From NCBI GenBank assembly GCA_017429885.1, contig JAFROA010000303.1:1-17875 (forward strand): 17,875 bases of DNA, in the 5' to 3' direction. Source of the stretch: Bacteroidales bacterium. GTDB lineage: Bacteria; Bacteroidota; Bacteroidia; Bacteroidales; UBA932. The notes under the pieces were generated by a model. It did no database searches, was not told where the DNA came from, and was given only the letters and a program-made list of their open reading frames with translations. The translations under genes were made by a program, and so were the position numbers. Below are positions 1 to 7,921 of this stretch, piece after piece (positions within the stretch are counted from its first letter, which is position 1; every line of letters begins with the position of its first letter).

Positions 1-119
1 GACAGCCTTCCGGGTCTCGGAAGCTACGGTGCCGCCGAAGACCTTGCGGACGGCGATGTCCCGGGTCTGCATCCCGGCATAGTAGGCGCTCATGGCGACC
101 AGCCCGAGGAGCGAGATGA
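1..119. repeat. 119-bp tract identical to 3195-3313 (paralogue P5)
   Basis: Bases 1-119 match 3195-3313 without a mismatch. From base 120 the two genes diverge at many positions, third-codon positions included. The tract encodes the second FtsX block around VAMSAYYAGMQTRDIAVRKV. A sharp edge to perfect identity within otherwise diverged paralogues is what gene conversion or unequal exchange leaves. The left limit is outside the window. Confidence 0.85.
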
Positions 120-2076
120 CGGTGGCGAGAATCATGAACAACTCTATGAGGCTGATGAAGTTCCGGGTTTTCTCCATGCTCTTCTTGATAAGGTCGGGGA
201 TGTAGCCGTAGATCTTCTCGCCATATTCCTCATTTCCGGTTAACCTGATGCTTTCCTCCCGGCCGATTTCCTTCAACTCCGCCCTAACCTCTGAATCGTA
301 CCTGTTAAGTTTCAAAACACAAGTAGATTCGCCCTCCAGGTCGTCTATCGCAACCATACCGATTCGGTTTCCAGTGAGTTCCGAGGCGTTCCTGGTAGCG
401 AAATCCTTGATTATTCCTCCTGTCTCAAGATGACCCCAGATCATACCGAAGATATCAGGCGTCGCTTGATTGTCATCGTCGATCTTATAGACCCTTGCCG
501 CCGATTCCGTGAACCATAGTGAACCCTTCCTGGGCCTGCCGAAATCCTTGACCTTTCCGAATCCGAACATGTCAAAGGCCACTTCGTCGCAACGGAGAAG
601 GCTGATTTGGTATTTCTGGCCTTCGATAGTCGTGACGACAGAAATGTTGCAATTACCGGGATAACCTTCGGACACTCCTATCTTGTCAACATAAGGCTTT
701 GACGCGAGCACATCCCTTCCCACAGCTCCGGACGAGATATAATACAGATTATCGACGTTCGCGCCCAGCGGCATGTTCACAAGGTGGCTGTACTGGAGTT
801 CCATGACAAGGGCAATCGCTATCAGGGCGACGGTAATCACATTCTGGATGATGATGAACACCTTGGAGAACACGCTCTTTGTCTGCCGCCGCTGTTCACC
901 TTTTATGATGGAGACGGGGTCGTGCCGGAAGGTCATGACCGCAGGGATAAGTCCGGAGATGACTCCCACCAGGCAGACGATCAGCAGGTATGCGGCCAGG
1001 TACAGCGGTGAATATGCCACGTCAAGCCCGATCTCTCCCGCCATGTACCGGTTGAAAACTGGCTCGAGAGCTTTAGCCAAGAGCAGCGCAAGAACCATGC
1101 ATAAGGCCACGAAAACGATTGATTCAGAGACATATCGCCAGAGTATCCTGCCCCGTGACTCGCCAAGGGTCGAGCGGATGGCCATCTCCTTCGATCTCTT
1201 GCCCGCCAGCGCGACGCTGAGGTTGATGTAGTTGAAAAGAGCTGACGCCAGCAAAAGGATCCCGACCGCTATCAACACATAAAGGAGGGTCTTGTTGCCT
1301 TCCTTCAGGACACTTCCGGACTTGTAGAAGTAAATGTCCCTGAACGGCATGGTCATCGGGCGCTCAGGCTTGTTGACTTGATACATATTGGCGAATTCCT
1401 GCCGTACCAGCGTGTCTATCAGCTCCCTTGTCTGTTTATGGTCCGCGCCTTCCCTGAACTTTATAAGAACCAGGTTCACCGGCATAATGAATTCCGAGGT
1501 GGACACTTCGTCAGGTCCCTTGAAGGCGCGGTAGATGTCGCTTCCTTCCAGGATGGAACGTTCATTCTCCTTCATGATCCCTCCTACCACACAGGTGTCG
1601 TTCCTGACGATAATGGTCTTGCCGACAGGATCCATGTCAGGAGAGATCTTGTTAGCGAAAGACTCACCGAGAATAACCTGACTCCTGTCATTCAAGACAT
1701 CCTCGGAGCCTGAGATGAATGTCTGCGGGAGGAACTTGAATATCTCCGGATCGATCTCGTACAGGTCAACCGATCCTTGAACCTTCTGCCCGTTGAACGT
1801 CACCGAGGTCCCGAAAAGATTGATCCTTCCTCCCGCCTCCACGTCCGGGACGCGGTCCATCACGAGCGACAGTTCCCCAGGCCATGCGGAAAGGTATTCC
1901 TGGCCGTAGCTGAGAGCGTAAACCCTTTGATGATCAATAGCTTCCCTCGAGGTCGAGAACTGCTGCCAGGTGTAGCAGGATATAATAACCACGAACGCCA
2001 GGCTCACAATGAGCCCGGCTGCCTCGATGGCGGTGTACAGTTTGTTGCGGCTTAAGAACTTTAGGTAACTTCGCAT
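1..2076 (-). CDS. MacB/FtsX-type ABC transporter permease P6, 3' end outside window
   Basis: This is an inner-membrane permease subunit of a MacB-like ABC system. The frame is open from the ATG at 2074-2076 to base 1 (692 codons). By comparison with paralogue P5 (770 residues) about 75 C-terminal residues lie beyond the window. It opens with MRSYLKFLSRNKLYT followed by a first membrane segment (about residues 16-38), then a MacB_PCD-like extracytoplasmic domain, a first FtsX block containing AGKRSKEMAIRSTLGES, a fifth membrane segment, a second extracytoplasmic domain, and the start of the second FtsX block (DIAVRKVFGGTVASETRK). There is no ATPase domain, so it presumably uses the ATPase at 13354-14034 or one outside the window. 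It is separated from P5 by the ORF6N/GIY-YIG island, so it may not share a transcript with it. The first 119 bases are identical to 3195-3313 in P5, which suggests recent exchange. The substrate cannot be told. Confidence 0.9.
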   Translation of the reverse strand, partial: MRSYLKFLSRNKLYTAIEAAGLIVSLAFVVIISCYTWQQFSTSREAIDHQRVYALSYGQEYLSAWPGELSLVMDRVPDVEAGGRINLFGTSVTFNGQKVQGSVDLYEIDPEIFKFLPQTFISGSEDVLNDRSQVILGESFANKISPDMDPVGKTIIVRNDTCVVGGIMKENERSILEGSDIYRAFKGPDEVSTSEFIMPVNLVLIKFREGADHKQTRELIDTLVRQEFANMYQVNKPERPMTMPFRDIYFYKSGSVLKEGNKTLLYVLIAVGILLLASALFNYINLSVALAGKRSKEMAIRSTLGESRGRILWRYVSESIVFVALCMVLALLLAKALEPVFNRYMAGEIGLDVAYSPLYLAAYLLIVCLVGVISGLIPAVMTFRHDPVSIIKGEQRRQTKSVFSKVFIIIQNVITVALIAIALVMELQYSHLVNMPLGANVDNLYYISSGAVGRDVLASKPYVDKIGVSEGYPGNCNISVVTTIEGQKYQISLLRCDEVAFDMFGFGKVKDFGRPRKGSLWFTESAARVYKIDDDNQATPDIFGMIWGHLETGGIIKDFATRNASELTGNRIGMVAIDDLEGESTCVLKLNRYDSEVRAELKEIGREESIRLTGNEEYGEKIYGYIPDLIKKSMEKTRNFISLIELFMILATVISLLGLVAMSAYYAGMQTRDIAVRKVFGGTVASETRKAV

Positions 2077-2093
2077 ATTTGGCAAGAATGTGT

Positions 2094-2101
2094 TAACTTT
2101 G
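2094..2101 (+). promoter_or_regulatory. Possible Bacteroidota -7 box upstream of ORF6N gene
   Basis: TAACTTTG fits the Bacteroidota -7 consensus TAnnTTTG exactly and lies 28 bases before the ORF6N start codon at 2129. No convincing -33 TTTG lies at the expected 19-21 base spacing; the nearest TTTG (2078-2081) is only 12 bases upstream. The corresponding place ahead of the second ORF6N copy (10261-10274) has no intact match, in keeping with decay of that copy. Confidence 0.4.
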
Positions 2102-2128
2102 TATTGTTAAAACCTAAACAGTTAAATT

Positions 2129-2443
2129 ATGGATGACGAATTAATTCTTGTTCAAGACCTTATCCATGAGATCCGTGGGAAGAGGGTGATGCTGGACTTC
2201 GATCTGGCAAGGTTGTACCAAATTGAGACTAAAGCCTTAAAGCAGGCGGTAAGAAGGAATATTGCCAGATTCCCTCCGGACTTCATGTTTGAGTTGACTC
2301 TTGAAGAAACCAAATCTCTGTTAATTTCTTCAAGATCACAATTTGTGACCTTGGAGAATACGGGGAGGGGGTCAAATGTTAAATACAAACCCTTCGTATT
2401 CACGGAGCAAGGCGTTGCCATGCTTTCGGGATTGTCATTCTGA
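2129..2443 (+). pseudogene. ORF6N-domain protein, truncated by a repeat element
   Basis: The product (104 residues) is the N-terminal ORF6N domain, a DNA-binding-type domain found in phage antirepressor-like proteins and common in Bacteroidota chromosomes. The recognisable line runs from DLIHEIRGKRVMLDFDLARL through NIARFPPDFMFEL to FVFTEQGVAMLS. Relatives continue after this with a helical C-terminal half containing an IMRAFVQ motif, as seen in the second copy at 10275-10638. Here the frame runs into a repeat arm at 2433 that provides the last three residues and the TGA stop, and no 3' half is found downstream. It is therefore probably a broken gene, although the domain itself could still be made. 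It lies head-to-head with permease P6, with 52 bases between the start codons. Confidence 0.8.
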
Positions 2444-2464
2444 GAGCGAAGCTCGAAGAATCTA
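2433..2464. repeat. Interspersed repeat arm, single, within ORF6N 3' end
   Basis: This arm begins TGTCATTCTGAG and ends GAAGAATCTA. It is the reverse-complement type of the arm at 2789-2816, with a short internal expansion. It supplies the final residues and the TGA stop of the truncated ORF6N gene. Confidence 0.85.
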
Positions 2465-2490
2465 ATAACAAACCTAAATACAGAAGAACT

Positions 2491-2772
2491 ATGTACAAGA
2501 CTTATTACACTTACATAATGTCCAGCAATAACAACTCTACGCTTTACATCGGTGTCACCGATGACTTGGAACGAAGAGTTGCTGAGCATAAGTCTGGGAA
2601 TGGATCTGTCTTTACCGCTAAATATCATTGTCACAAACTTGTATACTTTGAGTCGTTCTCTGACATCGAACAGGCTATTGCCAGAGAGAAACAACTGAAG
2701 GGTTGGAAGCGAGAGAGGAAAGATGCATTGATTGATCGTGTTAATGAACAACGGATTGATTTGATGGGTTAA
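2491..2772 (+). CDS. Small GIY-YIG domain nuclease (YhbQ/UPF0213-like)
   Basis: This 93-residue protein is almost entirely one GIY-YIG domain, a fold of endonucleases that cut DNA with a metal ion. The GIY-equivalent is YTY (6-8), the YIG motif is YIG at 19-21, the conserved arginine lies in LERR (28-29), H33 follows, and the glutamate of the AREKQLKGW motif (E66) is the probable metal ligand. All expected catalytic positions therefore appear intact. It starts at the ATG at 2491 after a weak purine run (AGAAG). Small single-domain relatives are common in Bacteroidota, and their biological role is poorly known. The gene sits between outward-facing copies of the interspersed repeat, so it could act on those repeats; this is inference. 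There are no signal peptide or membrane segments. Confidence 0.9.
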   Translation: MYKTYYTYIMSSNNNSTLYIGVTDDLERRVAEHKSGNGSVFTAKYHCHKLVYFESFSDIEQAIAREKQLKGWKRERKDALIDRVNEQRIDLMG

Positions 2773-2788
2773 ATACTTCGCATTGTTT

Positions 2789-2972
2789 TAGATTCTTCGC
2801 TTCGCTCAGAATGACATTTAAGATTCTTCGGCCTTCGGCCTCAGAATGACAATAATGTGTCAATAATGTGTCAATAATGTCAATAATGTCAATAATGTCA
2901 ATAATGCCATGATAATAAAATGTCATCCTGAAGCCTGCCCTGAGCTTGTCGAAGGGCGAAGCGAAGGATCTA
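2789..2972. repeat. Complex repeat cluster: two left arms, tandem tract, one right arm
   Basis: Two left-type arms (2789-2816 and 2820-2851, both with AGATTCTTCG and ending CAGAATGACA) are followed by a short tandem tract (2851-2908) and a long right-type arm (2921-2972). The right arm starts TGTCATCCTGAAGCC, contains GAGCTTGTCGAAGG and ends GAAGGATCTA. Left and right arms are imperfect inverted copies, so the RNA could fold as a hairpin at the 3' end of permease P5. The last three bases (2970-2972) are the P5 stop codon TAG read on the minus strand. It may act as a 3' stabilising or termination structure, but no T-run follows. Confidence 0.85.
2851..2908. repeat. Tandem repeat of AATAATG(TG)TC units
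   Basis: Two 11-base units (AATAATGTGTC) are followed by three 9-base units (AATAATGTC) and a final variant (AATAATGCC). It lies at the inner, TGTCA-containing end of the repeat arms and probably arose by slippage of that end. Copy number may vary between strains. Confidence 0.9.
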
Positions 2973-5282
2973 CTCTTTTTTCAGTTCGGTCGCCGGATTG
3001 GTCCGGGCTGCCTTGAGGGTCTGCCAGAGGACAGCGAGGAAGGAGATGAGGAGGGCGATAGCGGCCCCGACTACGAACACCCAGCCGTAGCCCTCGATCC
3101 TGTACCAGAACTGCCGCAGGTAGCGCTCGGCCAGGAATATGGCAACGGGTATACCGATGAGGATAGCGATCCCGACCAGGATAAGATATTCAGTGACAGC
3201 CTTCCGGGTCTCGGAAGCTACGGTGCCGCCGAAGACCTTGCGGACGGCGATGTCCCGGGTCTGCATCCCGGCATAGTAGGCGCTCATGGCGACCAGCCCG
3301 AGGAGCGAGATGATGGTGGCGAGCAATGTGAACAACTCGATCAGGCTGATGAAATTACGCTCCTTTGACATTCTTCTCTCAATCAATTCGCCGATGGGCC
3401 CGTAACTGTCCGCTTTGGATTCATCTCCAGTCAGCCGGATGCTCTCCTGCCGGCCGATTTCCTTCAACTCGGCCCGTACTTCTGAATCCAAGCGGTTGAG
3501 TTTCAGCACTCTTCCGATCTGACCCCCGGTGTCGTCGATGGACAGGATTCCGACTTGGGCTCCAGTTGCTCTGCTTGGATCTTCCACCGCGAAATCTTTG
3601 ACAATGCCACCTATCTCACGACCTTCGATCAAATAATGGGACTTCAGCATGTCAGGAATCACAGGTTCTTCCTCGTCGATCGAAAATGTCCTGGCGGCTG
3701 ATTCGCTGAACCAGACCGTACCCATTCGCGGCCGATGGTAATCACGGATGATTTCAAAACCGAAAATGTCGAAAGCGTCCGGATCGCAGTTGATGATGCC
3801 GATGTCTATCGAAGTATTGTCTTCCAAAGTACCGGACATCATGATTTGCCGTTGCCCAGGGTATCCGTTTGTCTTACCGATGCGGTCAACATAGGGTTTC
3901 GCGGCGAGTTCATCGTCTCCTATCGTACCGGAAGTCATGTAATACAATCCTGACACATCCGCGCCGAGCGGCATGTTGACCATGTGTTTGAACTGGATCT
4001 CCATCACCAGGGCAAGTGCTATAAGCCCGACGGTAAGCACATTCTGGATTATGATGAATATCTTCGAGAACACAGTTTTTGTCTGGCGTCGTTGCTCTCC
4101 CTTTATGACGGCCACGGGATCAAGTCTGTAGGACATCCATGCGGGGATGAGTCCGGAGATCAGTCCGACCACCACGGCAAGAATGGCAAAAGAGACCAGA
4201 TATGGGGCTGAATAAGAAAGATCCAGATTGATGTCACCTGCCACTATCCTGTTGAAAACCGGCTCGAGGAGCTTTGCCAGCGCGAGGGCGACCGCGATGC
4301 AGGCCGTCACGAAAAGCATGGCCTCCGAGACATATCTCCACGCGACCTTTCGACGTGTTTCTCCCAAGGTGGAACGGATGGCCATTTCCTTTGACCGCTT
4401 GCCGGCAAGGGCCACGCTCAGGTTGATGTAGTTGAATAGCGAGGAGAAAAGAAGCAGGATTCCCACAGCGATCAAGGAATAAACCAGATTCTTGTCCCCC
4501 TTTCTGACTATGCCGCCCTGGTTTCTTGGAGAGAAATAGAGTTCATTGAGCGGCATGGTCATCCTGTATTCCGGCTTCCGGATCTTGTACCAGTTGGAAA
4601 ACTCCTGCCTTATCACGGTGTCGATAAGAGTCCTCGCGGCCTCCTGATCCGCTCCTTCGCTCAGACGTATCAGGGCCATAGAGAGAGGTAAGACAAATCC
4701 CCCAGTGGTGATCTCGTCCTTGTTGGGGAAAGCCCTGTAGACATCTATCTCCTTGATCTGCGAATTATCGGGGATGCGGACGATGCCACCGATCAGGACT
4801 GTGTCTCTCCTGAGGATAATTGTCCGACCGACGATGTCCTCATCAGGGGCGAGCTTTCTGGCGAAAGATTCCCCAAGGATGACCTGATCCCTGTCCCTGA
4901 GGATTTCAGGTGATCCCTCTACGAAGTCGAACTTAAATATATCGAAGAATTCGGGATCGATGTGGCATACGTCCACACCTCCTTGGATCAGATTGCCGTT
5001 GAACCAGCCTCCGACACCATAATTCCAAAGTCTCGCTCCGGTCTCGATGTCAGGCACACGGTCCATCAACACGCTGATCTCTCCTGGAATGGCTTGCAGA
5101 TCCTTCCGCCCTAGGTTCACAATGAAAGTCCTCTTGTAGTCCGGGGCTTCCCTTGTGACCGCGAACTGCTGCCAGACGTAGCAGGATATGATGATCACGA
5201 ACGCCAGGCTCACGATGAGTCCCGCGGCCATGATGGTGGTGTATAACTTGTTGCGGCTTAGGAATTTCAGGTAACTTCTCAT
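2970..5282 (-). CDS. MacB/FtsX-type ABC transporter permease P5
   Basis: This is a 770-residue inner-membrane permease. A first membrane segment spans about residues 16-38, followed by a MacB_PCD-like extracytoplasmic domain (about 40-262), three membrane segments of the first FtsX block (about 266-290, 320-342, 360-382), a fifth segment (405-428), a second extracytoplasmic domain (about 435-640), and the second FtsX block with segments near 643-668, 697-719 and 734-755. Cytoplasmic motifs likely to contact the ATPase are KRSKEMAIRSTLG (295-307) and TRDIAVRKVFGG (675-686). It carries no ATPase domain. It starts at the ATG at 5282; the N-terminus matches P3, P4 and P6, which fixes the start. 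Its stop TAG lies in the flanking repeat. It follows P4 by 141 bases, filled mainly by repeats, and is probably cotranscribed with it. It contains the 119-bp tract shared with P6. The substrate is unknown. Confidence 0.95.
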   Translation of the reverse strand: MRSYLKFLSRNKLYTTIMAAGLIVSLAFVIIISCYVWQQFAVTREAPDYKRTFIVNLGRKDLQAIPGEISVLMDRVPDIETGARLWNYGVGGWFNGNLIQGGVDVCHIDPEFFDIFKFDFVEGSPEILRDRDQVILGESFARKLAPDEDIVGRTIILRRDTVLIGGIVRIPDNSQIKEIDVYRAFPNKDEITTGGFVLPLSMALIRLSEGADQEAARTLIDTVIRQEFSNWYKIRKPEYRMTMPLNELYFSPRNQGGIVRKGDKNLVYSLIAVGILLLFSSLFNYINLSVALAGKRSKEMAIRSTLGETRRKVAWRYVSEAMLFVTACIAVALALAKLLEPVFNRIVAGDINLDLSYSAPYLVSFAILAVVVGLISGLIPAWMSYRLDPVAVIKGEQRRQTKTVFSKIFIIIQNVLTVGLIALALVMEIQFKHMVNMPLGADVSGLYYMTSGTIGDDELAAKPYVDRIGKTNGYPGQRQIMMSGTLEDNTSIDIGIINCDPDAFDIFGFEIIRDYHRPRMGTVWFSESAARTFSIDEEEPVIPDMLKSHYLIEGREIGGIVKDFAVEDPSRATGAQVGILSIDDTGGQIGRVLKLNRLDSEVRAELKEIGRQESIRLTGDESKADSYGPIGELIERRMSKERNFISLIELFTLLATIISLLGLVAMSAYYAGMQTRDIAVRKVFGGTVASETRKAVTEYLILVGIAILIGIPVAIFLAERYLRQFWYRIEGYGWVFVVGAAIALLISFLAVLWQTLKAARTNPATELKKE

Positions 5283-5426
5283 ATTCTATTCATATTCTTA
5301 GATTCTTCTCATATTCTTAGATTCTTCGGTCGCTTCGCTCCCTCAGAATGACAGAAATGTCATAATGACAGCGATGTCATCCTGAAGCCTGCCCTGAGCT
5401 TGTCGAAGGGCGAAGCGAAGGATCTA
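5283..5426. repeat. Repeat doublet between P5 and P4, supplying the P4 stop
   Basis: A short duplicated stretch (CATATTCTTAGATTCTTC occurs twice, 5291-5328) leads into a 109-bp inverted doublet at 5318-5426: left arm 5318-5353, right arm 5375-5426. The centre contains TGTCATAATGACA, itself palindromic, as if two further arm ends had collapsed there. The final CTA (5424-5426) is the TAG stop of P4. It is nearly identical to the doublet at 7813-7921, so it was probably copied along with the permease gene. Confidence 0.85.
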
Positions 5427-7796
5427 TTCCTTTTTCAGTTCCGTCGCCGGGTTTGTCCTGGCGGCCTTGAGGGTCTGCCAGAGGACGGTGCCGAAAGCGA
5501 TGGCGAGCGAGATAATGACCGCCACCGCTAACACCCAGCCGTAGCCTTCGACCCGGTAGGCGAAGCGTTGCAGATAGATACGAGCGGCCCATATAGCCAA
5601 CGGTATGCCGATCGCGCAAGCGATTCCTGTCAACACCATATAGCTCCTGACATTCCGTCGGGTCTCACTGCCCACATCAGCCCCGAACACCTTCCGCACG
5701 GCGATCTGCTTGGTGTTCTCGTCAGCGAAGTAGGTGCTCATGGCAAGCAGCCCCAGCAGGGAGATCAGAACCGCCAGCAGTGTGAATAGCTCTACCAGAT
5801 GCAACGTCCGAAGCACAGGAGCCAGTTGCTTGCGGTTTATGTCTTTGATGAAGCCATACCTCCAGGCCGGCTCTTCCACCCCGGAGGTCTCCAGACGGAA
5901 CTCCTTGTACGCTTGCCGGATGGCCTCGTCGTAGGATTTGTCTTCTCCGGTCGTGCCGATCAGCAGGCAGTTTGAATAGTAAAGTTCCTCGACGCGGGTG
6001 ACGATCACAACGCCGTTGGGATTGATCTTGCCCTCTGATGCCGGACGGGCGGGGAAGTCCGTCACAACGCCACCTATGAACTCAGGCTGGGCCCCGTTCA
6101 TGCTGATTCTCCTGGGGAATACGGTCGAGGTGTCGGAAACCCCGGTCCCGTTGAAGGCGCTCCGGCTCATCCACAACGAGTGGACCAACGGATGGCCGAA
6201 GTCCTCCTCGATCTCCAGCCCCAGCAGCTTGAAATAGGTGGAGTCGCAGATGATGACGGGCATGTCAACACGATGCTCCTCGTCCACCTTCATGCTCATG
6301 TTCATATTAAGCATCCCCGGGATACCTCGCCCCACGCCCGCTTTCGTGACAAAGGGGAGTTGTTCCACCTTGTCTTTCAAAAGTCTCATCTGGTCGTAGT
6401 CCCGCGCGGAATACTCAATGTAATAGAGGTTGTCTGTGGCGGAGTGGGTGGGACGATTCATCATGTGGCGCACTTGCACCTCCATCACCAAAGCCAAAGC
6501 GATCAGGAATACCGACAGTACATTCTGGACGACGATGAACACCTTGCTCAGTACCATCTTGTCACGGCGGCGGAGAGTGCCCTTGATCACGTCAATGGGT
6601 TGATAGCGGGAGGCCGCGAACGCGGGGAGCAGCCCGTTTATGACACCCAGGGCCAATATGCCGGCGACGTAAGCGATGATGTACCCTGGTGTCATCATCA
6701 CGGAGAGCCTCACGCTGGTGTCGCCTATGCCAAGCATCATCTCGTCAGGGTCGCTGGTGGAGACCAGACTGTTCACCATGGGCGCCAGCAGGTCCGCCAG
6801 AAGAATGGCCGCCGCGAAACAGACGGCCGTGAAGGCCACGGATTCGCCGATATACTTCCACAGGATGTTGGCCTTATCCGCTCCGAGAAGGCGTCGGGAT
6901 GCCATTTCCTTGGCCCGCTTCCCGGTAAGCGCCAGGCTCAGGTTCACATAGTTGAATATGGCGGAAAGCAGGAGGAGCAGCACGACGGCGGAGAGGAGCC
7001 GGAGCATCCTCGCGTTGCCCTGACGGGTGAGCCCGTTGCTGCTTCCTGTCATGAAAAAGGCCTCATCCATGCGGTAGGCGCGCCAGGAATCCACCTTCTC
7101 CGCGTCCCAGGAGGAATCATAATTCTTGTGAAGGAGCGCCTTGACTTTTGTCTGTAAATCCTCGGGGGAGGCGTCTTCCCGCACGCGGAACCAGGTCGTG
7201 TAATTGCCGATGCTGTTGAAAGCTTTCTCCTGTTCGGCGGCCCAACAGCCGGAGATGTGCGTGATGACATCGGAGGGCATGAACAAGGTGCCGTCAAGAT
7301 CGGCGAATATTCCTTTGATCACGCGCTCCGAATCATTCACCTTGATGACTTGACCGACCTGGCCTGAAATCTTCCTGGCCAGGGATTCGCTGATGAGGAC
7401 GTCATCCTTGCCCACGAAGTCCTCCTGGCTTCCCTCCACAAGGCGATATTCAGGGAACACCTTGAAGAAGTCGGCATCGGTCTCCAGGCCGGAGCATTGG
7501 AATCTCTCATCCTTGCTCCCGATCACAGGCTGCCACAACATGGCGGCGCGCGTGGCCACCTCGACCTCCGGGATATTCATCTCCAGTTCCTCCTTGTCCC
7601 AATAGGTCAAGCCCAGGAACTCGTCGCTCCCCAGCGTGAACGTCCTCTTCCAATACGGTCCCTCATGAGCCACATGGTACTGCTGCACCACATAGCTCCC
7701 TATGAGGATCACAAACGCCAGGCTGACCGCCAGCCCCACCGCCTCGATGACGGTGTAGAGCTTGTTACGACTTAAGAACTTCAGGTAACTTCGCAT
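5424..7796 (-). CDS. MacB/FtsX-type ABC transporter permease P4
   Basis: This is a 790-residue permease of the same array. It has the family N-terminus MRSYLKFLSRNKLYT with a membrane segment at about 16-38, a MacB_PCD-like domain with SESLARKISGQVGQVI (136-151), a first FtsX block (segments about 266-290, 318-340, 370-392; motif GKRAKEMASRRLLGA at 292-306), a fifth segment at 416-440, a second extracytoplasmic domain, and a C-terminal FtsX block with KQIAVRKVFGADVGSETRRN. It is 20 residues longer than P3 and P5; part of the excess is in the loop before the fourth membrane segment (DPDEMMLGIGDTSVRL). It starts at the ATG at 7796 by homology, and its stop is in the adjoining repeat. It probably works with the upstream ATPase. 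Divergence in the extracytoplasmic domains against conserved membrane and coupling parts suggests paralogues tuned to different partners or substrates. Confidence 0.95.
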   Translation of the reverse strand: MRSYLKFLSRNKLYTVIEAVGLAVSLAFVILIGSYVVQQYHVAHEGPYWKRTFTLGSDEFLGLTYWDKEELEMNIPEVEVATRAAMLWQPVIGSKDERFQCSGLETDADFFKVFPEYRLVEGSQEDFVGKDDVLISESLARKISGQVGQVIKVNDSERVIKGIFADLDGTLFMPSDVITHISGCWAAEQEKAFNSIGNYTTWFRVREDASPEDLQTKVKALLHKNYDSSWDAEKVDSWRAYRMDEAFFMTGSSNGLTRQGNARMLRLLSAVVLLLLLSAIFNYVNLSLALTGKRAKEMASRRLLGADKANILWKYIGESVAFTAVCFAAAILLADLLAPMVNSLVSTSDPDEMMLGIGDTSVRLSVMMTPGYIIAYVAGILALGVINGLLPAFAASRYQPIDVIKGTLRRRDKMVLSKVFIVVQNVLSVFLIALALVMEVQVRHMMNRPTHSATDNLYYIEYSARDYDQMRLLKDKVEQLPFVTKAGVGRGIPGMLNMNMSMKVDEEHRVDMPVIICDSTYFKLLGLEIEEDFGHPLVHSLWMSRSAFNGTGVSDTSTVFPRRISMNGAQPEFIGGVVTDFPARPASEGKINPNGVVIVTRVEELYYSNCLLIGTTGEDKSYDEAIRQAYKEFRLETSGVEEPAWRYGFIKDINRKQLAPVLRTLHLVELFTLLAVLISLLGLLAMSTYFADENTKQIAVRKVFGADVGSETRRNVRSYMVLTGIACAIGIPLAIWAARIYLQRFAYRVEGYGWVLAVAVIISLAIAFGTVLWQTLKAARTNPATELKKE

Positions 7797-7812
7797 ATTA
7801 TATTCATATTCT

Positions 7813-7921
7813 TAGATTCTTCGGTCGCTTCGCTCCTTCAGAATGACAGAAATGTCATAATGACAGAAGTGTCATCCTGAAGCCTGCCCTGAGCTTGTCG
7901 AAGGGCGAAGCGAAGGATCTA
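7813..7921. repeat. 109-bp repeat doublet between P4 and P3, supplying the P3 stop
   Basis: The left arm is 7813-7848 (TAGATTCTTCGG to CAGAATGACA) and the right arm 7870-7921 (TGTCATCCTGAAGCC to GAAGGATCTA), with a centre containing TGTCATAATGACA. It has the same length and almost the same sequence as 5318-5426. From 7870 to 7953 (arm plus the 3' end of P3) the sequence is identical to 2921-3004 at the end of P5. Bases 7919-7921 are the P3 stop codon on the minus strand. Confidence 0.88.

Larger units (their letters stand above)
2433..2816. mobile_element. Candidate 384-bp cassette: GIY-YIG gene between inverted repeat arms
   Basis: A 32-base arm at 2433-2464 (starts TGTCATTCTGAG, ends GAAGAATCTA) and a 28-base arm at 2789-2816 (starts TAGATTCTTCGC, ends CTCAGAATGACA) are inverted copies that differ by a 4-base expansion. 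They enclose the GIY-YIG gene with little else. The outer ends are TGTCATT and AATGACA, the reverse of the doublets elsewhere in the window, whose outer ends are TAGAT and ATCTA. The left edge falls where the ORF6N gene loses its homology. The structure resembles a minimal element carrying its own nuclease. No target duplication is evident, and mobility is inferred, not shown. Confidence 0.45.

Noticed and set aside
2152..2751. A 199-codon minus-strand open frame across the ORF6N/GIY-YIG region
   Set aside because: It overlaps two recognisable plus-strand coding regions and shows no domain of its own.
2433..2816. An insertion sequence with a transposase
   Set aside because: No transposase or DDE/HUH motif is present; the only gene is the GIY-YIG nuclease, so the call is limited to a candidate cassette.
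2851..2908. Possible CRISPR-like array from the short tandem units
   Set aside because: The units are 9-11 bp and directly adjacent with no spacers, so this is a simple tandem tract.
5318..5426. Doublets as ordinary rho-independent terminators
   Set aside because: The arms can pair, but no T-run follows the stems on the minus strand, and the doublets also occur inside a coding region.
6180..7157. A 325-codon plus-strand open frame opposite P4
   Set aside because: It lies entirely antisense to a strongly supported permease gene, has no recognisable domain, and its histidine- and glycine-rich composition is what the reverse frame of a GC-rich membrane protein gives.
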